This document shows, piece after piece, positions 24,920-34,437 of a DNA stretch of 42,532 bases. Both the position numbers and the translations under genes were made by a program. The notes under the pieces are model-generated. The model saw only the letters and a program-made list of their open reading frames with translations, was not told the origin of the DNA and did no database searches. The stretch is taken from NCBI RefSeq assembly GCF_009727955.1, contig NZ_WOBR01000012.1:62570-105101 (forward strand), read 5' to 3'. This DNA comes from Aliivibrio fischeri. GTDB lineage: Bacteria; Pseudomonadota; Gammaproteobacteria; Enterobacterales; Vibrionaceae. The number at the start of each line of letters is the position of its first letter. The stretch's first letter is position 1.

Positions 24920-25861
24920 TTAGCCTTTATAAATTTTAGGATTAAATACATCCCTTAACCAGTCACCAAGTAAGTTAATCACTAAAACTAACGTCACCAA
25001 CACAAGTCCAGGGAAAGCGGTAATCCACCACGAACCTGAAAAAATATAGTTAAATCCGATACTAATTAACGAACCTAAAGAAGGTTGATCAACGGGTAAA
25101 CCTAACCCTAAGAAAGACAGCGCCGCCTCTGACATAATCGCATTAGCAATTTGAACCGTTGATATAACCAAAATAGGCGATAAACAATTAGGAAGTATAT
25201 GGCGGAACATGATGCGAGGAGAACGGAACCCCATAACTTTTGCCGCTTCTACATACTCTTTTTTCTTCTCAGCAAGCACAGATGCACGAATGGTACGAGC
25301 GTATTGTGGCCACTCTGCTACCCCGATAATCACAACAAGCATCACCACTGCATACTGACTAAAAAACTCAGTACCAAAGCTGGCTTTAAAAATAGCAGAC
25401 ACAATAATCGCCACCATCATTGTCGAAAATGACAGCTGCACATCGGCAAATCGCATTAAGAAACTATCAATTCGACCACCAAAATAGCCTGCTGATAACC
25501 CAATAATGATGCCTAAAGTAAGTTGTACTGCTACCGCCAAGAAACCAATCGTTAATGACAAGCGCGAACCATAAAGAATCGTCGATAACACATCTCGTCC
25601 TTGGTCATCAGTGCCAAGAAGAAATCGTTCATCTCCCTCTTCCATCCAAGATGGTGGTAGCTCTGAATCCATAATATCAATCGAACTCAAATCGTATGGA
25701 TTAGTAGGCGCAATAACAGGAGATAATAGAGCCCCTAATACAAACACTAAAAATACAGCAAAGCTGAACATCGCAACTTTATCGCGTAAAAAATAATACA
25801 GAAAATCAGATGATTTAAATCGTTCCCAACGCGTTGGAACGTGAGTCGTTGTCGTATTCAT
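24920..25861 (-). CDS. peptide-type ABC transporter permease (DppC/OppC family)
   Basis: A 313-residue inner-membrane protein with an OppC-type N-terminal segment (FLRDKVAMFSFAVFLVFVLGALLSP) and five more membrane segments. The ATPase coupling motif is EYVEAAKVMGFRSPRIMFRHILPN. Start at 25861; the gap to the upstream permease stop is 2 bases, so translation is coupled. With the DppB-like subunit it forms the channel of the importer encoded by the whole minus-strand operon (24920-30327). Confidence 0.9.
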   Translation of the reverse strand: MNTTTTHVPTRWERFKSSDFLYYFLRDKVAMFSFAVFLVFVLGALLSPVIAPTNPYDLSSIDIMDSELPPSWMEEGDERFLLGTDDQGRDVLSTILYGSRLSLTIGFLAVAVQLTLGIIIGLSAGYFGGRIDSFLMRFADVQLSFSTMMVAIIVSAIFKASFGTEFFSQYAVVMLVVIIGVAEWPQYARTIRASVLAEKKKEYVEAAKVMGFRSPRIMFRHILPNCLSPILVISTVQIANAIMSEAALSFLGLGLPVDQPSLGSLISIGFNYIFSGSWWITAFPGLVLVTLVLVINLLGDWLRDVFNPKIYKG

Positions 25862-25863
25862 GA

Positions 25864-26841
25864 TTACGCTCCTTTACCTGTGATATCAACGGTTGGGTTA
25901 ATTAATCCATATAACAAATCAACAATAGTGTTTGTTACCACGAAAATAAGACCAACAAAAATAACGTAAGCAGTAATTAATGGCGTATCTACACGGTTAA
26001 TCGCTTCTAAAAATAAGAACCCAGTCCCCGGCCACTGAAAAACAGTTTCAGTAAGAATGGTATAAGCCACCATGGTACCGATTTGAACCCCACCAACCGT
26101 TAACACTGGTAGCATGGTATTTTTTAAAGCATGTTGATAATAAATTTTATTGGTTGCGATCCCTTTTGCTTTTGAGAACTTAATGTATTCAGAACTTAAT
26201 ACTTCTAGCATTTCAGAACGAACCAAACGAATAAATAGAGGAAGCATAATTGAAGCAAGAGAGATACACGGCAAAATCAGATGAGCCAAACCATCAATAG
26301 TAAAAAATCCTGACTCCCAACCAAGTAAGTTATACGTTTCCCCTCGCCCATAAGATGGCAACCAATTAAGTTCAATAGAGAAAACATACATCAGCATAAT
26401 CGCGGTAAGGAAAACAGGTATTGAAATACCAATACTGCTGAATGCCATAATGGCTTTAGTAAAAATACTTTTTGGATTAATAGCAGAATAAACCCCAAGA
26501 GGTATCGATAAACAAACAATAATAATTGCTGCACCAAACACTAATTCTAGCGTTGCAACCAATTTATCAAGAATGACTTCTACCGCAGGTTTTTTAAAGA
26601 AATACGATGTACCAAGGTCACCTTGTACCGCATTACTTATAAATCGAGAATATTTGGTAATAAATGGGTCATTTAGACCTAAATCATCACGCAGAGCCTG
26701 ACGCTCAGCTTCAGAAACCGACTGACCAACTAATTCACGTAACGGGTCACCCAAATTATCTTGGATGGAAAACGCAACCAGACTGATCACAAACATCACT
26801 ATCAGTGCCTGAAACAGGCGCTTGACCAGAAACGTAAACAT
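25864..26841 (-). CDS. peptide-type ABC transporter permease (DppB/OppB family)
   Basis: A 325-residue protein with the typical DppB start (MFTFLVKRLFQALIVMFVISLVAFSI) and six membrane segments; coupling motif SEYIKFSKAKGIATNKIYYQHALKN. The conserved loop with LNDPFITKYSRFI and GDLGTSYF is present. The start at 26841 follows AAGGGG. It stands 144 bases after the binding-protein gene, with a strong hairpin between them (26943-26972), and is followed directly by the DppC-like gene. Confidence 0.9.
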   Translation of the reverse strand: MFTFLVKRLFQALIVMFVISLVAFSIQDNLGDPLRELVGQSVSEAERQALRDDLGLNDPFITKYSRFISNAVQGDLGTSYFFKKPAVEVILDKLVATLELVFGAAIIIVCLSIPLGVYSAINPKSIFTKAIMAFSSIGISIPVFLTAIMLMYVFSIELNWLPSYGRGETYNLLGWESGFFTIDGLAHLILPCISLASIMLPLFIRLVRSEMLEVLSSEYIKFSKAKGIATNKIYYQHALKNTMLPVLTVGGVQIGTMVAYTILTETVFQWPGTGFLFLEAINRVDTPLITAYVIFVGLIFVVTNTIVDLLYGLINPTVDITGKGA

Positions 26842-26942
26842 TCCTTGTCCCCTTTCTTTATCCTAAAAATGACATGAGAAAAACATCTCTATATCTAACA
26901 AATTGTTGGTATTACTTTTATTAAGAAATGAAAGACATAAAT

Positions 26943-26972
26943 AAGGCTGCTCTAACACCATAGAGCAACCTT
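26943..26972 (-). terminator. hairpin after the binding-protein gene, partial terminator or 3' stabiliser
   Basis: Read on the minus strand the stem is AAGGTTGCTCTA / TAGAGCAGCCTT (12 pairs with one G-U), loop TGGTGT, 14 bases after the binding-protein stop. The tail is AT-rich but not a full T run. Such elements often give more binding protein than permease. Confidence 0.6.
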
Positions 26973-26985
26973 TTCATTTATGTTT

Positions 26986-28539
26986 TTATTTAACCACTAG
27001 GTCACCAAAGTATGGGTATTCCATTGCGTTTACGATTGGCTTGATATCAATGTTTGATTTTGCACCCCAAGCAAGGTTCTGCCAATGTAGAGGAACAAAT
27101 GCCGCATCATCATATAAGGTCTTTTCAACCGTTTTCAGGATTTGACTGCGCTTCGCAGGATCCGTTTCTACGTTAGCTGCTTCAACCATCTTATCTAGCT
27201 CAGGGTTAGAGTAATGACCACAGTTATACTGACCTTTACCTGTTTCTTCATTACGCGTCATAGTTAGGAACTCAGAGAAGTTCGCTGAATCTTCTGTATC
27301 TGAGTGCCAACCAATCATCATCATGTCAGCAGCACATAGGTCAAATTGAGGCCAATATTGTGCTTTTGGTAGTGTTTTAAGATCAACTTTAATGCCGATT
27401 TTCGACAACATCGCAGCAGCAGCTTGTGCTACTTTTGCATCATTAACATAACGGTTATTTGGCGCCATCATGCTAAGTTTAAAGCCATCTTTATAGCCAG
27501 CTTCAGCCATTAGCTGTTTAGCTTTTTTCAAATCGTAACGAGGAACCAACTCTGCATCATAACCTGAGTAACCTGATGGGCCTTGTTGACCAGCGGTAGT
27601 CGCAAAACCTTTCATGATTTTCTTAACGATACCTTCGTTATTAATTGCATGAACAATCGCTTGACGAACACGGACATCTTTCAGTGCTTCATTGCTGTTT
27701 TGGTTCATTTGGAACGTAATAATACGAGTACCAGGAAGCGTAACTAAATCAATACCTTTCGTATTTTTAACACGCTTATGATCGTTTGGCGCTACCGGAG
27801 CAATAATATCTACGTCGCCAGAAAGAAGTGCCGCTACACGAGTAGCATTTTCTTTAATTGGTACTAGCGTTAACTCATCTACGTTACCTGGCGAGCTCTT
27901 ATCCCAGTAATCATCAAAACGATCAAATACCACTTTCACGCCTTGCTCACGTGATTTAACAACAAATGGACCTGTACCTGAGATGTGTGTCGATGCAAAA
28001 GAATTACCGTGTTTTACGATTTCAGACTTATCTTTACCGTCTTCAGTCTTACCCGTATAGAACTTGCTATCCATTGGGAAGATATAGGTAGCGGTTTGAA
28101 GTACAAGTGGGTAAGCACCTTTAGAAACCAGTTCGACCGTATAATCATCAATTTTAACTAGCTTTTCATACGGTTCAAAAATTGCTTTAAAATCTGGAGA
28201 ATCCTTTAATCGATTGAATGTCCATACAACATCATCAGCCGTCATTTCATTACCAGAATGAAACTTCACGCCTTTACGTAAACTAAAACGGAAAGTCGTA
28301 TCATCAATACGTTCCCATTTTTCAGCTAGGCGAGGTTCAAAATCGAACGACTGCGTGTAACGCACTAGGGGGTCAAATACCATATGAGAAAGTTGTAGCG
28401 TACCGCCAGATAGCTGCTCATGTGGATCGAGTGATACTGGATCTGCATCATAGGCAACAGTAATATCTGCAGCTGCTGCACTAAAACTTAAACCTGCAGC
28501 CATCAATGCGATAGCTAATTTAGTCTTCATGGTTTTCAT
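26986..28539 (-). CDS. ABC transporter periplasmic peptide-binding protein (SBP_bac_5 family)
   Basis: A 517-residue protein with signal peptide MKTMKTKLAIALMAAGLSFSAAAA; the mature chain begins DITVAYDADPVSLDPHEQLSGG, the hallmark start of family 5 binding proteins. Other family marks: RLAEKWERIDDTTFRFSLRKGVKFHSG, DDVVWTFNRL, HISGTGPFVVK, RQAIVHAINNEGIVKKI and VPLHWQNLAWG. A possible disulfide pair is CAAD and NCGH. Two ATGs (MKTMKTK) are close; the first follows GGAG. It is the second gene of the operon, after the double ATPase. The gene order ATPase-binding protein-permease-permease resembles gsiABCD, but the substrate (peptide, glutathione, opine) is not evident. Confidence 0.9.
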   Translation of the reverse strand: MKTMKTKLAIALMAAGLSFSAAAADITVAYDADPVSLDPHEQLSGGTLQLSHMVFDPLVRYTQSFDFEPRLAEKWERIDDTTFRFSLRKGVKFHSGNEMTADDVVWTFNRLKDSPDFKAIFEPYEKLVKIDDYTVELVSKGAYPLVLQTATYIFPMDSKFYTGKTEDGKDKSEIVKHGNSFASTHISGTGPFVVKSREQGVKVVFDRFDDYWDKSSPGNVDELTLVPIKENATRVAALLSGDVDIIAPVAPNDHKRVKNTKGIDLVTLPGTRIITFQMNQNSNEALKDVRVRQAIVHAINNEGIVKKIMKGFATTAGQQGPSGYSGYDAELVPRYDLKKAKQLMAEAGYKDGFKLSMMAPNNRYVNDAKVAQAAAAMLSKIGIKVDLKTLPKAQYWPQFDLCAADMMMIGWHSDTEDSANFSEFLTMTRNEETGKGQYNCGHYSNPELDKMVEAANVETDPAKRSQILKTVEKTLYDDAAFVPLHWQNLAWGAKSNIDIKPIVNAMEYPYFGDLVVK

Positions 28540-28611
28540 TGCATAACTCCTTATGCGGGACTGTATCCCTAGTTTGTTGTTTTGTTGTGTTTGTATTTAT
28601 TATTTGATGGT

Positions 28612-30327
28612 TTATACCGATGTAGTGTGTTCCCTTAAACCCTTAAATTCCGGCATAAGAGAAATTAACTGTTTACTGTATTCATGCTGAGGATTGGTAT
28701 AAAGATTCTCTGTTGGTGCGACTTCTAGTAACGTTCCCATCTGCATTACACCAACACGATCACACATCTGACGAATCACTGGTAAATCATGACTGATGAA
28801 CAACATGGTTAGATTCAATTCATCCTGTAAATCTTTCAATAAATTGAGAATTTGGGCTTGAACCGATACATCTAAAGCAGAAGTTGGTTCATCACAAATC
28901 AATAAACGTGGACGTGTTGCTAATGCACGAGCGATAGAGATACGTTGACGTTGACCTCCAGAAAACTCATGCGGATACTTCAAGGCTGCCATTCGGCCCA
29001 AACCAACGTGATCCAAAAGATCATTAACGATCTGTTGCGTTTCTGATTCTGAACGAGTGAGTTTATGAAAACGAATCGGCTCAGCAATAATGTCGAAGAT
29101 TTTCATGCGCGGATTCATTGATGTATATGGGTTTTGAAATACCATTTGCATTTGACGACGCATCGGACGACGCTCTTTTTCCGATTTCAGAGCCGTAAGA
29201 TCAATACCTTCAAATGTCACTGAACCAGAGTTTGGCGGGTATAAGCCTGCGATAACACGAGCAATGGTTGATTTACCTGAACCTGATTCTCCCACCAAAC
29301 CAAAAGTTTCACCTTCATGAATTTCAAAGCTTACATTATTAGAAGCTTGGACATATTCACGACGGCTTTCAAAAAAAGAATCTTTTGTTACGAAACGAAG
29401 ATTTACGTTCTCAACTTTCAATAAAGGGCCAGCGTATTCACGCTGATCTTGGCTTTGACCTAACCAGTGATTTTTTACGTCAATAGGCTCATGCTCAACC
29501 GCTTCTTCGATATAACTTACTAATGGAAAACGATCTAATTTAATGTCCGAACGAGGAACAGCAGAAATTAAGCTACGAGTATAAGAATGATCAGGATCGC
29601 CCAATACTTTTTCAGTTTTACCAAACTCAACGAGATCCCCACGGTACATCACTGCGACTTTATCTGTCACATTAGATACCACACCCATATCGTGAGTAAC
29701 CAACATACAACCAACGTTATTTTTAACGCATAGCTCGCGAATTAGATTTAAAATTTGATCTTGAATGGATACATCCAATGCCGTTGTCGGTTCATCAGCA
29801 ATGATCAGATCGGGTTCACCAGCTAATGCAATAGCAATAACTACACGTTGACGCATACCACCAGAAAATTGATGTGGAAATTGTTTTAATCTATTTTCTG
29901 GCTGAGGGATGCCAACTTGTTCCATTAAAGATAATGCACGAGCATAAGCCTCTTCAGGAGAAACAGATAAATTGGCATGAATGGTTTCCGTTAATTGCTG
30001 CTCAACAGTAAATAAAGGATTTAATGAGGTCATTGGGTCTTGGAAGATAAAACCAATTTTAGAACCTCGAACCTTACGCATTTCTTCAGCGGTTAATCCT
30101 GATATTTTTTCTCCATCAAGAAACACTTCACCATCAGCAATAACACCTGGAGGACTTAATAAATCAATAACAGCATTACCTACTGTTGATTTACCTGCAC
30201 CTGATTCACCAACAACACCAACAATTTCACCACGCTCAATTGAAAATGACAGTGACTTAACAGCGGCATGAACACCATGACGTGACGGATATTCAATACG
30301 TAAATTTTTAACTTCTAAAAGTGACAT
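28612..30327 (-). CDS. fused double ATP-binding subunit of a peptide-type ABC importer (DppD-DppF fusion)
   Basis: About 571 residues. The start is taken at ATG 30327 (MSLLEVKNLRIEYPSRHG), which has GGAG 7 bases upstream; a longer frame to 30390 adds a stretch without family likeness. Two full ABC domains in one chain: first Walker A GESGAGKST, signature FSGGMRQR, Walker B LIIADEPT; second Walker A GESGSGKST, signature FSGGQRQR, Walker B LLICDEPT. Each half has the extra C-terminal segment of Opp/Dpp ATPases (DPDHSYTRSLISAVP; NPQHEYSKQLISLMP). It is first in the four-gene minus-strand operon. Fusion is known in GsiA and YejF types. Confidence 0.92.
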   Translation of the reverse strand: MSLLEVKNLRIEYPSRHGVHAAVKSLSFSIERGEIVGVVGESGAGKSTVGNAVIDLLSPPGVIADGEVFLDGEKISGLTAEEMRKVRGSKIGFIFQDPMTSLNPLFTVEQQLTETIHANLSVSPEEAYARALSLMEQVGIPQPENRLKQFPHQFSGGMRQRVVIAIALAGEPDLIIADEPTTALDVSIQDQILNLIRELCVKNNVGCMLVTHDMGVVSNVTDKVAVMYRGDLVEFGKTEKVLGDPDHSYTRSLISAVPRSDIKLDRFPLVSYIEEAVEHEPIDVKNHWLGQSQDQREYAGPLLKVENVNLRFVTKDSFFESRREYVQASNNVSFEIHEGETFGLVGESGSGKSTIARVIAGLYPPNSGSVTFEGIDLTALKSEKERRPMRRQMQMVFQNPYTSMNPRMKIFDIIAEPIRFHKLTRSESETQQIVNDLLDHVGLGRMAALKYPHEFSGGQRQRISIARALATRPRLLICDEPTSALDVSVQAQILNLLKDLQDELNLTMLFISHDLPVIRQMCDRVGVMQMGTLLEVAPTENLYTNPQHEYSKQLISLMPEFKGLREHTTSV

Positions 30328-30390
30328 TCTCAGACTCCGACTACTCGGCAGCATCCTGCCCTGTCTGCACATTGATTCCATTCGTAACAA

Positions 30391-30852
30391 TTTATGTAAC
30401 TGTTACTTGTTTAGGACACCAATGTAGTCAATTATTCACATAAAAGCAACAATTAAAGAGCAATAAGCTGTTTAATGCTTTTGTAGTGCATAAAAAATCA
30501 TAAAATCATAAATAGTCATTAAGTCTCACTTTTTAAAAACAACAACCAAGAACATATAAAACAGGCACTTATAACAAAGTTAGAATTCAAAATATGACCA
30601 TTATCACCATTCATAATAATGTAAATAAAAACATAAATAATCTTAACATTTTACCTAGTATTAAATACTAGTAAGCTTGAATTCTATAGGTATATTGTTT
30701 GCTCGGTGTGTATATAAGGCACTATAAAATCAGCCAACCAAAAACAAATAGGATTAAACACCAGGATAAATTTAAAAAATAAAAAGAAAGGTAAAACCAG
30801 ATAAAATGGTGATAATGTGATGAGGATAAGAAGATTCTATTATTCAGAAATG
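30391..30852. other. gene-free AT-rich region upstream of the ABC operon
   Basis: About 460 bases with no convincing reading frame. It must hold the ABC operon promoter on the minus strand. One perfect inverted repeat, CTAGTATT-A-AATACTAG, lies at 30655-30671, and short ATAAAATC direct repeats occur near 30488-30505. Nothing else is supported. Confidence 0.5.
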
Positions 30853-30883
30853 AAAAAAGCCTCGTCATTTCTGACGAGGCTTT
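30853..30883 (-). terminator. intrinsic terminator of the tRNA operon
   Basis: Stem AAAGCCTCGTCA / TGACGAGGCTTT with loop TTTC; T run in the minus-strand reading, just beyond the last tRNA. Confidence 0.9.
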
Positions 30884-30888
30884 GAATG

Positions 30889-30965
<77 letters not shown>

Positions 30966-31039
30966 ACTTGTTTTATTCTAACTCTTGGGAAAATGAGTTA
31001 AAAATGGAAACCTAAACAATGAGGTTACCCGCAAATTAA

Positions 31040-31116
31040 TGGGGTGGCTAACGAGATTCGAACTCGCGACCACCGGAATCACAATCCAGGGCTCTACCAA
31101 CTGAGCTATAGCCACC
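31040..31116 (-). tRNA. tRNA-His (GUG), second copy
   Basis: Minus-strand cloverleaf with anticodon loop TTGTGAT (anticodon GTG), the extra 5' G (-1) opposite C73 that is specific to tRNA-His, and encoded CCA. Same sequence as the copy at 31306-31382. Confidence 0.96.
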
Positions 31117-31156
31117 ACAAATTTGGTATTTACTGCCTTAGCAATAAATGAAATAG

Positions 31157-31233
<77 letters not shown>

Positions 31234-31305
31234 ACTTGTTTTCGTTTCAATTCTTGGGATGTTGCTTGAATCAAAACTGGAAACTCATACAAGTTACCAA
31301 AATAA

Positions 31306-31382
31306 TGGGGTGGCTAACGAGATTCGAACTCGCGACCACCGGAATCACAATCCAGGGCTCTACCAACTGAGCTATAGCCACC
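31306..31382 (-). tRNA. tRNA-His (GUG), first copy
   Basis: Minus-strand cloverleaf, anticodon loop TTGTGAT (GTG), G-1/C73 pair, encoded CCA. Second gene of the operon, after tRNA-Arg. Confidence 0.96.
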
Positions 31383-31415
31383 ACTACTTTTTGTGCCTTT
31401 AATTTATATTCCGGA

Positions 31416-31492
<77 letters not shown>

Positions 31493-31513
31493 ATACCCTA
31501 TCGGCGGAGAGGA

Positions 31514-31542
31514 ATAATACGGATCTGTGTGACTCACGTCTA
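31514..31542 (-). promoter_or_regulatory. promoter of the tRNA operon
   Basis: Minus strand: -35 TAGACG, 17-base spacer, -10 TATTAT, then a C/G-rich discriminator (TCCTCTCCGCC) before the expected start near 31507, 15 bases ahead of tRNA-Arg. The GC-rich discriminator is typical of stringently controlled stable-RNA promoters. Confidence 0.75.
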
Positions 31543-31761
31543 GTGTTTTTTTTACTTTTTTTGTTGTTTGGTCTCTTTTTCAACAATTCCTTAGTGTTTA
31601 TCCGCATTTTCTTTAGGCTTAGTGGTTTATTGCAACAATTTAAGCAGATATAATCACTCAATATTTACACGATATTAACGTTATGATTTTATCAATTCGT
31701 TAAAAACTCGGTAAATACAATAAAATCGGCTGAAGCCAATAATAATAACTGGGAGTGTAAA

Positions 31762-32178
31762 GTGAACTTTATGGAAAAATCTGTTCGTAACATCATCATT
31801 GCAATGGTTGCTGTATTAACTTTTTCAACCACCTCTTTTGCAGCCAATAACTCTGATGATGCTATTGCTGAGCGAATTAAGCCTGTTGGCCAAGTTTATC
31901 TTGCGAGTGATGTTCCTGTGGTTGAAGAACCAACAGGCCCTCGTTCTGGTGAGCAAGTTTATAATACTTTCTGTATTGCCTGCCACGCGACAGGGGCTGC
32001 TGGTGCACCAAAAACACAAAACGCTGAAGATTGGGCTCCTCGAATAGCAAAAGGTATGGACACACTAAAAGATCATGCTCTTAATGGCTTTAATGCAATG
32101 CCAGCAAAAGGATCTTGTATGAATTGTTCAGATGATGAAGTTATCGCAGCAGTAGAGCATTTAATTAAAGGTTTATAA
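31762..32178 (+). CDS. cytochrome c5 family monohaem protein
   Basis: A 138-residue periplasmic cytochrome. The GTG at 31762 is the better start because GGGAG is 6 bases upstream; the ATG at 31771 would be 15 bases away. Signal peptide to about residue 27 (TTSFA). Haem-binding CIACH (Cys71, Cys74, His75), axial Met113 in FNAMPAKG, and the Cys119/Cys122 disulfide pair (CMNC) that marks c5. The segment with PRSGEQVYNTFC is typical. Electron carrier in the respiratory chain. It is monocistronic, divergent from the tRNA operon and convergent with rep, as I recall for V. cholerae. Confidence 0.9.
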   Translation: MNFMEKSVRNIIIAMVAVLTFSTTSFAANNSDDAIAERIKPVGQVYLASDVPVVEEPTGPRSGEQVYNTFCIACHATGAAGAPKTQNAEDWAPRIAKGMDTLKDHALNGFNAMPAKGSCMNCSDDEVIAAVEHLIKGL

Positions 32179-32195
32179 AAATAACCCACTTATAA

Positions 32196-32228
32196 ATAAA
32201 AATGCCCATAGAATTCTCTATGGGCATT
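32196..32228. terminator. intrinsic terminator between cytochrome c5 and rep
   Basis: Perfect stem AATGCCCATAGA / TCTATGGGCATT with loop ATTC. The minus-strand reading has a T run (strong, for rep); the plus-strand tail is weaker. Confidence 0.8.
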
Positions 32229-32234
32229 AACGCT

Positions 32235-34250
32235 CTATTTTTTGAGCATCGCTCTGAGGTTTGCAATATTTGCTTTCCCTCTCTCCATTCGCTCTTCTTG
32301 AGTTGGCTTGGGTTTCTTCATTTCCCAATCCAAATCATCATGAGGCAACTCTTCAAGAAAACGACTAGGCTCTGGACGAATTAATTCTCCATACTGACGA
32401 CGCTCTTTACATAATGTAAAGGTCAGTTCTTTTTGAGCTCGCGTTATCCCCACATAAGCTAATCGCCGTTCTTCCTCTACATTATCTTCATCAATACTCG
32501 TTTGGTGAGGAAGAATTCCTTCTTCTGCTCCAATTAAATAAACGTATGGAAACTCTAGACCTTTAGATGCGTGTAAGGTCATTAACTGAACTTGATCAGC
32601 ACCATCTTCATCTTCTCCACGCTCCATCATGTCACGTAACGTCAATTTCTGAACCACTTCCTTTAGTGTCTTCTCTTCATTGTCATAGTTATCACCTTCT
32701 AAATCGGCAACAATCCATGAATAGAGATCTGACACATTTTTCATTCGCATTTCAGCGGCTTTAGCACTCGTTGATGTTTCATACAGCCAGTCTTCATAAT
32801 GAATGTCTTTTACTAGGGAGCGAACCGCTTCAACAGTATTTCCTCGTTCAGCATTTTCAGAAATAGACACAATCCAGTGACAAAAACGACGAAGCGATTC
32901 TAACCCTCGACCAGAAAGCGTTTGCTCTAAACCTATTTCAAAACTGGATTCAAACAAGCTCTTTCCACGCATGTTGGCGTAACTACCGAGCTTTTCTAAC
33001 GTCACAGGACCAATTTCACGACGAGGTGTATTCACCACGCGTAAAAATGCGTTATCGTCATCTGGATTAGTTAATAAGCGTAAATAAGCCATGATGTCTT
33101 TGATTTCGGCACGAGCAAAGAAAGAAGTCCCCCCAGAAATCTTATAAGGCACTCGGTTTTGCACTAAAGATTTTTCAATCAAACGAGATTGATGATTGCC
33201 ACGATATAAAACCGCGTAATCTTTATAATCTGTTCGATTCAAGAAACGATGTGCAATCAATTCACCTACAACTCGTTCTGCTTCATGTTCATCGTCTTTG
33301 GCCGTTAAAATTTTTATCTGCTCACCATCAGGAATTTCAGAAAACAGACGTTTTTCAAACGCGTGAGGGTTATTCGCAATAAGAATATTCGCTGCACGCA
33401 GAATTCGACTGGTTGAACGATAGTTTTGTTCAAGCTTTATGACACGTAAGTTTGGGTAATCTTCATTCAATAACACTAAGTTTTGTGGTTTTGCTCCACG
33501 CCATGAGTAAATTGATTGGTCATCATCACCCACCACGGTTAATCGACCTCTTTCACCCACCAATAGCTTAACGAGTTCATATTGACTCGTATTGGTATCT
33601 TGATATTCATCGACAAGTAGATAACGGATTTTCATCTGCCAACGTTCACGCACTTCTTGATTGGTACGCAGCAGCAATACAGGCAGTGATATCAAATCAT
33701 CAAAATCAAGTGCGTTATACGCCTTCATTTGGTTTAAATACATTTCATAGCAAAAAGCAAAAAGCTGATCTTGCTCCGAACGAGCAAACCCTTTGACTTG
33801 TGCCGGCGTTAACATGTCATTCTTCCAATTAGAAATACTACTTAGAAGTTGACGTAATAAATCTTTATCACCATCAATCTGTTTTTCTGTTAACTCTTTT
33901 AACAGTGCCAGTTGGTCTTGATCATCAAATAATGAAAAACCAGCCTTTAGACCAAGAACCTTATATTCACGGCGAATAATATCTAAACCCAATGAGTGGA
34001 AGGTTGATACCATCAATCCACGAGACTCTTGCTTACCTAATGTTTGTCCAACACGCTCTTTCATTTCACGAGCCGCTTTATTGGTAAAGGTTACAGCTGC
34101 AATGTTTCTCGCCTTATAACCACATTGCTGAACTAAATAAGCTATTTTATTAGTGATTACACGCGTTTTACCCGACCCTGCACCAGCCAATACTAAACAC
34201 GGCCCAGAGACAAATTTAACGGCCTCATCTTGCTGTGGATTAAGTTTCAT
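32235..34250 (-). CDS. rep: ATP-dependent DNA helicase Rep
   Basis: A 671-residue superfamily 1A helicase, nearly the length of E. coli Rep (673). Motifs: QQDEAV (Q motif), [11 protein letters not shown] (I), [11 protein letters not shown] (Ia), LVDEYQDTN (II), [15 protein letters not shown] (III), LEQNYRS (IV), [12 protein letters not shown] (V) and AYVGITRAQ (VI). The start [23 protein letters not shown] matches Rep rather than UvrD or PcrA. Rep moves 3' to 5' and clears protein blocks ahead of replication forks; the basic C-terminus usually contacts DnaB. Single gene with its own terminator. Confidence 0.95.
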   Translation of the reverse strand: MKLNPQQDEAVKFVSGPCLVLAGAGSGKTRVITNKIAYLVQQCGYKARNIAAVTFTNKAAREMKERVGQTLGKQESRGLMVSTFHSLGLDIIRREYKVLGLKAGFSLFDDQDQLALLKELTEKQIDGDKDLLRQLLSSISNWKNDMLTPAQVKGFARSEQDQLFAFCYEMYLNQMKAYNALDFDDLISLPVLLLRTNQEVRERWQMKIRYLLVDEYQDTNTSQYELVKLLVGERGRLTVVGDDDQSIYSWRGAKPQNLVLLNEDYPNLRVIKLEQNYRSTSRILRAANILIANNPHAFEKRLFSEIPDGEQIKILTAKDDEHEAERVVGELIAHRFLNRTDYKDYAVLYRGNHQSRLIEKSLVQNRVPYKISGGTSFFARAEIKDIMAYLRLLTNPDDDNAFLRVVNTPRREIGPVTLEKLGSYANMRGKSLFESSFEIGLEQTLSGRGLESLRRFCHWIVSISENAERGNTVEAVRSLVKDIHYEDWLYETSTSAKAAEMRMKNVSDLYSWIVADLEGDNYDNEEKTLKEVVQKLTLRDMMERGEDEDGADQVQLMTLHASKGLEFPYVYLIGAEEGILPHQTSIDEDNVEEERRLAYVGITRAQKELTFTLCKERRQYGELIRPEPSRFLEELPHDDLDWEMKKPKPTQEERMERGKANIANLRAMLKK

Positions 34251-34370
34251 GAATCACCTATAAAATCGATAATGAATTATTTGCGTCTATAATAAAGCTG
34301 TCAGGTAATGAATACCATGCAAACGATAAAGTAAAAAATGTGATCTTTACGTTTCTTGACACAAAAACAG

Positions 34371-34399
34371 ATTACATTTCAAACAGAGTCCCCTAAAAT
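34371..34399 (+). promoter_or_regulatory. candidate promoter of the tetR-RND operon
   Basis: ATTACA (34371-34376), 17-base spacer, TAAAAT (34394-34399). The palindromic operator begins at the next base and would cover the transcription start. A TTGACA at 34356 lacks a good -10 at standard spacing. Confidence 0.45.
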
Positions 34400-34421
34400 A
34401 ATGAATGAACGTTCATTCATT
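34400..34421. promoter_or_regulatory. palindromic TetR-family operator
   Basis: A perfect 22-base palindrome with half-site AATGAATGAAC, ending 16 bases before the TetR start codon. TetR dimers bind such sites; position over the transcription start indicates autorepression and control of the pump genes behind it. Confidence 0.8.
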
Positions 34422-34437
34422 TCATAAGGACGTATTT

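Noticed and set aside
24920-30327. Naming the ABC operon gsiABCD (glutathione importer)
   Set aside because: Gene order and fused ATPase fit, but the binding protein is not clearly GsiB and family 5 proteins vary in substrate; kept as peptide-type.
34405-34437. Upstream ATG at 34405 as start of the TetR gene
   Set aside because: It lies inside the palindrome, has no ribosome binding site and adds residues not typical of the family; ATG 34438 has AAGGA.
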